Shown one piece after another: positions 6,839-10,610 of a stretch of DNA of 10,610 bases; positions within the stretch are counted from its first letter, which is position 1, and every line of letters begins with the position of its first letter. The stretch is taken from positions 1-10,610 of the forward strand of contig CAUGNZ010000048.1 of NCBI GenBank assembly GCA_959601045.1, read 5' to 3'. Source of the DNA: an uncultured Collinsella sp. Lineage in GTDB: Bacteria; Actinomycetota; Coriobacteriia; Coriobacteriales; Coriobacteriaceae. Under the pieces are notes generated by a model, which was not told the DNA's origin, did not search any database, and saw nothing but the letters and a program-made list of their open reading frames with translations. The translations under genes were made by a program, and so were the position numbers.

Positions 6839-8374
6839 CGCATCGACCACGCGAAGCAGATAGGCCACGCGCGTCGCCGCCGTGCACTTAAAACGTTCGT
6901 CCGCGCGAACGCCCGCGACCCATACTACGGCACCTCCCGGAGCCGTTCTTACCACGGGTACGCCAGAGCGGTCTGAAACAGGAATGCGCGCCTCGTTCAA
7001 CAGGTCTGACACTTTCTTGCTTCGGCCGTTCATCCCCAACGGGCACATCACGTCTCCCGGCACAGGGCTATCCACCCACAGGCGCGCCGATCGTGCCTCG
7101 GTGGGAATCTCCCCGCGCGAGCCGGCTAGCATCCGCTCGCTATCGCGGTCGGCGAACCCCAGGGCCGCCGCATCCACCAAGGCCGCAACCTCTCCGGCAG
7201 CAGCAAGCTCGCGGGCACGGTGCACGATATCGCACCCCGGCTCCACAGCCATCGGCTCTGCTGTCAGCATACGCCCCGTCCCCAGCGGCAGACGACCGGG
7301 AACGGAGATCCAGTCGGCCACTAAGCCCTCGCGCGCCGCCGGGGCCTTGAGCGCCAGCATGCCAAACTCCACACGGGCATCAATTCCCGCAGGAAGCGTA
7401 ACCGAGCCCGAGCCCGCAGCGACGCAGGCAAGTACCCGTTCTACATGCCGCATCTCCGGTCGCGCGTCGGGATCGATACGCTTAATCGCCAACCGCACGA
7501 TACGCCGTGCAATCACAACCTCAGCGGCGGCAAGACGGCGCGCATCGAGCACCAGTGCGCCCGCCGCCGCCTTGCGCAGGCAGCTTCGAAACGCCTGTGC
7601 CGAAAGCTGAGAAAGAAAGGCATCTTCGTCGCCCAGAATTTCGCAAGCGGCGCCAATCGTCTTACAGACGTTCGCGTTGCGCTGCGCCACCACCGGCATC
7701 ACCCGATGGCGCACATAGTTGCGCAGGTACGAAACGTCCTCGTTGCTTTCATCTTCCCGCCACGGCTGACCGTGCACCTGCAGATAGCTCACGAGCTCAT
7801 CATGCGTGAGGTCGAGCAAGGGGCGAACCACAATGTTCCGACGGCGCGGAATGCTCGATAGACCCGCGGGACCCGACCCTTTAATGGCATTCATCAAAAA
7901 TGTTTCCGCGCGGTCCGACGAAGTATGCGCGGTACAGATACGAGCCGCCGTCCGCGGTGCGCCCGATTCGGCACAAAGTTCGCGAACGTATCTCCGTGCC
8001 GCGGCATAGCGCACCTCGCGAGCCGCAGCCTCGATATTGCCCGATTCGTCATCAAAATAGGCATGCTCAACACACAGCGGCAAACCGTATTGTGCGCACA
8101 GGTCACGTACAAAGGCCTCGTCGCCATCGGATGCCTCCCCGCGCAGATGATGGTTTACATGCAGCACGTGCAATCGCTCGCGCGCAATGGGAGCGACGCC
8201 GCGCCCGTCCTGGATATCCAGCTTTGATGTGCAAGCCATAAGGAGCAGCGCCGTCGAGTCCGCACCGCCTGATACCATGAGCACTACGGGGGCAGCGGCC
8301 TGCCGCGTTGCCAGGGCGCTCTTATCCGTCCTCGGCGCGGCATGATGTCCATAGTGCTGAGATACCGTTGGCAT
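6833..8374 (-). CDS. tilS: tRNA(Ile)-lysidine synthetase TilS
   Basis: TilS attaches lysine to C34 of tRNA-Ile2 (CAU anticodon) using ATP, changing both its charging and its reading to AUA; it is normally essential. The 513-aa protein has the PP-loop ATP pyrophosphatase motif SGGADS (35-40), HVNHHLRG (72-79), H150 and D154 to E157 in the AHTSSDRAET motif, and SGPAGLSSI near 167-175. The C-terminal substrate-binding domain has GDVMCPLGMNGRSKKVSDLL (440-459), typical of full-length TilS. It is somewhat longer than the roughly 430-470 aa of well-known homologues, with about 28 extra residues before the first strand. The start at 8374 is well supported by AGAGGAGG (8381-8388) 6 nt upstream. It is the first gene of the tilS-hpt-ftsH block and is divergent from the metallo-beta-lactamase-fold gene. 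Confidence 0.95.
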   Translation of the reverse strand: MPTVSQHYGHHAAPRTDKSALATRQAAAPVVLMVSGGADSTALLLMACTSKLDIQDGRGVAPIARERLHVLHVNHHLRGEASDGDEAFVRDLCAQYGLPLCVEHAYFDDESGNIEAAAREVRYAAARRYVRELCAESGAPRTAARICTAHTSSDRAETFLMNAIKGSGPAGLSSIPRRRNIVVRPLLDLTHDELVSYLQVHGQPWREDESNEDVSYLRNYVRHRVMPVVAQRNANVCKTIGAACEILGDEDAFLSQLSAQAFRSCLRKAAAGALVLDARRLAAAEVVIARRIVRLAIKRIDPDARPEMRHVERVLACVAAGSGSVTLPAGIDARVEFGMLALKAPAAREGLVADWISVPGRLPLGTGRMLTAEPMAVEPGCDIVHRARELAAAGEVAALVDAAALGFADRDSERMLAGSRGEIPTEARSARLWVDSPVPGDVMCPLGMNGRSKKVSDLLNEARIPVSDRSGVPVVRTAPGGAVVWVAGVRADERFKCTAATRVAYLLRVVDAE

Positions 8375-8402
8375 TCGCTTCCTCCTCTATTCGTCCGCAC
8401 TC

Positions 8403-8408
8403 ATTGTA
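8403..8408 (-). promoter_or_regulatory. Putative -10 element (TACAAT) of tilS
   Basis: Minus-strand TACAAT would give a leader of about 22 nt containing the strong AGAGGAGG site. No good -35 is seen. The element is inside the 48-bp tilS / YycJ-like intergenic gap, so any promoter for the divergent plus-strand gene must overlap it. Confidence 0.4.
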
Positions 8409-8422
8409 TCCTTTGGAATCTT

Positions 8423-9232
8423 ATGTCTCGCCTGCACCTTCATATCCTCGGCAGCGGCTCAAAAGGCAACTGCGCACTCGTCGAGGGACCTCAGGGGCTC
8501 ATCATGATCGACAACGGCCTGTCCCGCCGCGAGACACTTAAACGCATGGCGGAGCTTGGCCTCTCGGCAGACGACGTCGCCGCTCTTGTAATCACCCATG
8601 AGCATGGTGACCATATCAAGGGGCTCGATGTATGGTGCAAGCACTGGCATGGTCCCCTCTTTACTAGCAGGGACACCCTTTCATGCAAAGAAAACCTTGC
8701 GCACCTGCCCGTAGAGGAATTTGACCCCGGCGACACGCTCCCCATTGCCGGCATCCAGGTACAAACCTACTCAACATCGCACGATGTCATCAATCCTGTC
8801 GGCTATCGATTCAATGCTCTCGATGATTCCATTGGGTTTGCCACCGACACCGGAGAGTTGTCGAGCAAGGCCATAGGCACCCTCAAAGACTGTCGAGTTC
8901 TCGCGCTCGAAAGCAACCACGATGTAACAATGTTGCGCGAAGGACCGTACCCCCGCTTTCTTCAGGAACGCATCCTGTCCGCAAAGGGGCACCTTTCCAA
9001 CAACCAGGCCGCCGAAGCCGCGCGAGAACTTGTTACCGATCGCACCGAACAGCTCATCGCTATGCACATCAGCCAGGACAATAATCGTCCAAGCCTTACC
9101 GTCAAAAGCTATGCCAACGCACTTGATGCAAGTCTCGATGATGAACTCGGCAGCTCTGCCACCCTTCTTCAAGGGCCACGGAAGCTCTCGATATGCCCTG
9201 CAAGTCAGTATCAACCGACAACTATTCAATAG
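8423..9232 (+). CDS. Metallo-beta-lactamase-fold hydrolase, YycJ/WalJ-like
   Basis: This 269-aa cytoplasmic protein has a complete metallo-beta-lactamase fold. HILGSGSKGN near the N-terminus is typical of the YycJ group. The metal motif is THEHGDH (H59, H61, D63, H64), followed by H120 in STSHD, D142 in ATDTG, H166 in ESNHD, H190 in GHLSN and H215 in HISQDNN. These fit a dinuclear metal hydrolase. YycJ relatives are thought to be nucleases or phosphodiesterases with a role in DNA repair or cell-wall regulation; the substrate is not settled. Here it is not beside walRK, so I give no symbol. The frame is open upstream to 8342, which would overlap tilS. I choose 8423 (MSRLHLHILG) because family members begin just before this strand. 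Its ribosome-binding site is weak (TTTGGA) and the leader must be very short. Confidence 0.9.
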   Translation: MSRLHLHILGSGSKGNCALVEGPQGLIMIDNGLSRRETLKRMAELGLSADDVAALVITHEHGDHIKGLDVWCKHWHGPLFTSRDTLSCKENLAHLPVEEFDPGDTLPIAGIQVQTYSTSHDVINPVGYRFNALDDSIGFATDTGELSSKAIGTLKDCRVLALESNHDVTMLREGPYPRFLQERILSAKGHLSNNQAAEAARELVTDRTEQLIAMHISQDNNRPSLTVKSYANALDASLDDELGSSATLLQGPRKLSICPASQYQPTTIQ

Positions 9233-9250
9233 CCCAGTCAAGACAACAGA

Positions 9251-9280
9251 AGGGGGCTGGGAATCACTTCCCAGCCCCCT
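9251..9280. terminator. GC-rich hairpin between convergent genes
   Basis: AGGGGGCTGGGAA (9251-9263) and TTCCCAGCCCCCT (9268-9280) form a perfect 13-bp stem with a TCAC loop, placed 18 nt after the YycJ-like stop codon and 35 nt after the hsp20 stop codon in the opposite direction. The tails are only modestly pyrimidine-rich (CCTAATTC on plus, TCTGTTGTCTT on minus). It probably serves both genes. Confidence 0.8.
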
Positions 9281-9315
9281 CCTAATTCATACTCACGATT
9301 GAAGCAGAGCCATCG

Positions 9316-9747
9316 TTAGTCGATAGAGATCTTCGTGACGTTCTTCTTCTCGACAATCTTGGGAACCGTAACAGTCAGGATGCCGTCAGCATACTTAGCC
9401 GAAAGGCCCTCGCTCGAAGCGTCCTTCAGATACACGCCGCGCGTCGCGCTGTACGAGCCGAACTCTTTCTGGAGGAAGTTCTTACCCTCGTTTTCGGCGC
9501 TCTCCTCGACGTTCACGCTGATCGACAGGCGACCCTCATTGAGCTCGACGTCGATGTCATCCTTGGCGACACCGGTCAGATACGCCTTGACCTCGTAGCC
9601 ATCGCCCTTGTCCTCAACGTCAACGGGGAACGCCTTGGAAGCAATCGAGTTATTCGTCAGGTCTGTCATATCATCAAACAGATCAAACAGCGAGCTTGCA
9701 GAAGGACGGACACCAAAAACCGAACGATAAGGAACCATGCTTGCCAT
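9316..9747 (-). CDS. hsp20: Small heat-shock protein, Hsp20/alpha-crystallin family
   Basis: Small heat-shock proteins are ATP-independent holdases that bind unfolding proteins in large oligomers. The 143-aa protein has a short N-terminal arm (1-35, with FDLFDDM), an alpha-crystallin domain of about residues 38-130 (FPVDVEDKGDGYEVKAYLTG, then ADGILTVTVPK with the conserved GxL at 122-124) and a C-terminal IxI anchor (I140-S-I142) that links dimers into oligomers. All hallmarks are present. The frame is open to an ATG at 9780, but I place the start at 9747 (MASMVPYRSV). AAGGAG at 9756-9761 lies 8 nt upstream of it and would be inside the coding region of the longer form. The gene stands alone and converges on the YycJ-like gene. 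The upstream region has repeats that may be regulatory, but I see no canonical CIRCE or perfect HAIR site. Confidence 0.95.
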   Translation of the reverse strand: MASMVPYRSVFGVRPSASSLFDLFDDMTDLTNNSIASKAFPVDVEDKGDGYEVKAYLTGVAKDDIDVELNEGRLSISVNVEESAENEGKNFLQKEFGSYSATRGVYLKDASSEGLSAKYADGILTVTVPKIVEKKNVTKISID

Positions 9748-9755
9748 GTTTACCA

Positions 9756-9761
9756 CTCCTT
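9756..9761 (-). promoter_or_regulatory. Ribosome-binding site fixing the hsp20 start
   Basis: Minus-strand AAGGAG lies 8 nt before the ATG at 9747 and favours this start over the in-frame ATG at 9780. An alternative ATG at 9738 is 17 nt away and less likely. Confidence 0.75.
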
Positions 9762-9789
9762 GTAAGGACTGCCGAGCCATCTTCTAGGT

Positions 9790-9828
9790 GGTTGGGACTT
9801 CTTTTGACGCTCATATATTTGCCCAACC
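9790..9828. repeat. Inverted repeat in the hsp20 upstream region
   Basis: GGTTGGG (9790-9796) and CCCAACC (9822-9828) are perfect 7-bp arms around a 25-nt AT-rich loop. If hsp20 is transcribed from the AT-rich element at 9833-9842, the stem would sit at the 5' end of the mRNA leader. Confidence 0.45.
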
Positions 9829-9832
9829 GCTT

Positions 9833-9842
9833 CTTATATATA
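9833..9842 (-). promoter_or_regulatory. Candidate -10 region of hsp20
   Basis: Minus-strand TATATATAAG contains TATATA and TATAAG hexamers suitable as a -10, predicting a leader of about 80 nt. I cannot find a -35 matching the sigma-A consensus at 16-18 bp; the upstream sequence (CTTTATAG, CTCAAA) is unlike it. An activator or a different sigma factor is possible. Confidence 0.3.
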
Positions 9843-9861
9843 CATCGACTATAAAGTTTTT

Positions 9862-9900
9862 TGAGTCTATTGATATAAGCATATCTGAGTCTGATTGACT
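9862..9900. repeat. Direct repeats and palindrome upstream of hsp20
   Basis: TGAGTCT occurs at 9862-9868 and 9886-9892, 24 bp apart, each followed by ATTGA (at 9869-9873 and 9894-9898). Between them GATAT (9872-9876) and ATATC (9881-9885) form a small palindrome. The second copy also makes AGTC-N5-GACT at 9888-9900. The layout resembles a tandem operator upstream of the hsp20 promoter region. Confidence 0.4.
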
Positions 9901-9978
9901 AAGGTTTTGTCTAATAAACGGAATTTGAACGACGGCTTAAATAATGTATGCAATCCCATCAAAACTAGACGGCTGGCT

Positions 9979-9984
9979 TACAAT
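9979..9984 (+). promoter_or_regulatory. Putative -10 element (TACAAT) of the tail-anchored protein gene
   Basis: TACAAT would give a leader of about 32 nt before the ATG at 10023. The 16-18 bp upstream positions hold no good -35. TTGAAC at 9924-9929 is -35-like but too far away to pair with it. Confidence 0.4.
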
Positions 9985-10022
9985 GGGCGCATACACGATA
10001 TTGATGACGAACTAAGGGCATC

Positions 10023-10490
10023 ATGGACGATCAAAAACAGGACAACACGTTTATGCCGGAGCAGGACGAAGCATCCAGCCCGCAACCGATTCGATTCCAT
10101 CGCCCCCACATCTCGCAAGAGCCCATCAATGACCCAGAGCCCAAATATGTGACAAGAAACCGATATCAAACACTCGAAGAAGCGCAAACGGGGCGCAAAC
10201 ATATGGGCGTCGCCTCGGGAGACCCTGTATATCTGAAAGACGCACCATTATCTAAAAACAGCGCAGCTAGTGATGAGCCGATGAAAGCATCTACCGCTCA
10301 TCAACAAAGAGGGCCTCGACCCAAGCAAACCTTGACGCATTCAGCTCGCTATCTCGAAACGCCAAAACAGGGAAAGTCAATCTTCGTTTCGTCAAGTAAA
10401 CGACGCAAGCAGCATCAGCTGACAATTCTGCTTTTGACCATTGCGGCCATAGTAGTTGCCCTTGTTATACGATTTATTTTCTTTAAATAA
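10023..10490 (+). CDS. Hypothetical single-pass, C-terminally anchored membrane protein
   Basis: I do not recognise this 155-aa protein. Residues 1-125 are hydrophilic, rich in Gln, Pro, Ser, Lys and charged residues, and probably mostly disordered. KRRK (126-129) precedes one strongly hydrophobic stretch of about 22 residues (133-154) that ends at the C-terminus. The basic cluster on the N-side and the absence of a signal peptide predict a cytoplasmic N-terminus with a C-terminal membrane anchor. No enzymatic motif or cysteine is present. Its ribosome-binding site AAGGG (10014-10018) lies only 4 nt before the ATG. Third codon positions look less GC-rich than in the flanking genes, as is common for poorly conserved proteins. 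It is divergent from hsp20 and ends before a bidirectional terminator, so it is a single-gene unit. An intact reading frame, ribosome-binding site and membrane segment make it a likely real gene. Confidence 0.8.
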   Translation: MDDQKQDNTFMPEQDEASSPQPIRFHRPHISQEPINDPEPKYVTRNRYQTLEEAQTGRKHMGVASGDPVYLKDAPLSKNSAASDEPMKASTAHQQRGPRPKQTLTHSARYLETPKQGKSIFVSSSKRRKQHQLTILLLTIAAIVVALVIRFIFFK

Positions 10491-10536
10491 AGGCTCAATA
10501 CCGAAAACAACAAGATCGTCTGGTGTAATTGAGTCA

Positions 10537-10551
10537 TTTACGCCCCGTAAA
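10537..10551. repeat. Small inverted repeat before the final terminator
   Basis: TTTACG (10537-10542) and CGTAAA (10546-10551) form a 6-bp stem with a CCC loop, just upstream of the larger hairpin. Its function is unclear. Confidence 0.3.
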
Positions 10552-10554
10552 CGC

Positions 10555-10590
10555 AAAAAAAGGGGGAGGCCGCGAGGCCTCCCCCTTCTT
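10555..10590. terminator. Bidirectional intrinsic terminator
   Basis: AAGGGGGAGGCC (10560-10571) and GGCCTCCCCCTT (10576-10587) form a perfect 12-bp stem closed by a GCGA loop. Seven A residues (10555-10561) precede it, giving a good U tract for minus-strand transcripts; CTTCTTC follows on the plus strand. The stronger minus-strand tail suggests that a minus-strand gene ends just to the right of the window. Confidence 0.85.
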
Positions 10591-10610
10591 CAAGTCATCA
10601 GACGGCTCGG

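Noticed and set aside
9781..9950. CIRCE or HAIR operator for hsp20
   Set aside because: No TTAGCACTC-N9-GAGTGCTAA is present, and the TTGAGT-like elements are direct, not the inverted CTTGAGT-N7-ACTCAAG of HAIR.
9895..10152. Plus-strand 85-codon frame starting with TTG upstream of the tail-anchored protein gene
   Set aside because: It overlaps the better-supported gene in another frame, crosses its promoter, and ends in low-complexity basic sequence typical of an out-of-frame read.

Overview
The window looks like a chromosomal housekeeping segment of a moderately high-GC Gram-positive bacterium. The style of the FtsH, TilS, aminotransferase and PHP proteins, and the gene mix, suggest a Coriobacteriia member such as Collinsella. 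This is recognition from memory, not a database result. I see no phage, integrase, transposase, CRISPR array, rRNA or tRNA. I did not find a new multi-gene system; the unexplained signals are mainly in the intergenic DNA.

Layout. A 23S rRNA uracil-C5 methyltransferase (RlmD family, 119-1567, +) converges on a PHP-domain phosphoesterase (1646-2467, -) across a GC-rich hairpin. Upstream of the PHP gene on the same strand is a PLP-dependent class I aminotransferase (2633-3817, -). A near-perfect 64-bp palindrome of the GGGGACAGAC type lies just upstream of the aminotransferase. Next comes the conserved block tilS (6833-8374), hpt (6137-6685), ftsH (3997-6135), all on the minus strand, ending in a clear intrinsic terminator at 3946-3985. 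Divergent from tilS is a YycJ-like metallo-beta-lactamase-fold protein (8423-9232, +). It converges on a small heat-shock protein of the Hsp20 family (9316-9747, -). Divergent from hsp20 across a 275-bp AT-rich region is an unrecognised 155-aa protein with one C-terminal membrane segment (10023-10490, +). The window closes with a bidirectional hairpin terminator.

How the genes relate. The tilS-hpt-ftsH order is widely conserved in Gram-positive bacteria and joins tRNA-Ile decoding, purine salvage and membrane-protein quality control. Here hpt and ftsH are separated by one base and look translationally coupled, while tilS and hpt are separated by 147 bp that contain an extended -10 promoter. 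FtsH and Hsp20 are both protein-quality-control factors. The other genes look like independent transcription units.

A recurrent signal is the hexamer TACAAT. It occurs six times in about 1.2 kb of intergenic DNA, each time oriented toward the nearby gene, and is the likely sigma-A -10 element. Two annotated starts need correction: the aminotransferase should begin at 3817, not 3916 inside the palindrome, and hsp20 at 9747, not 9780.
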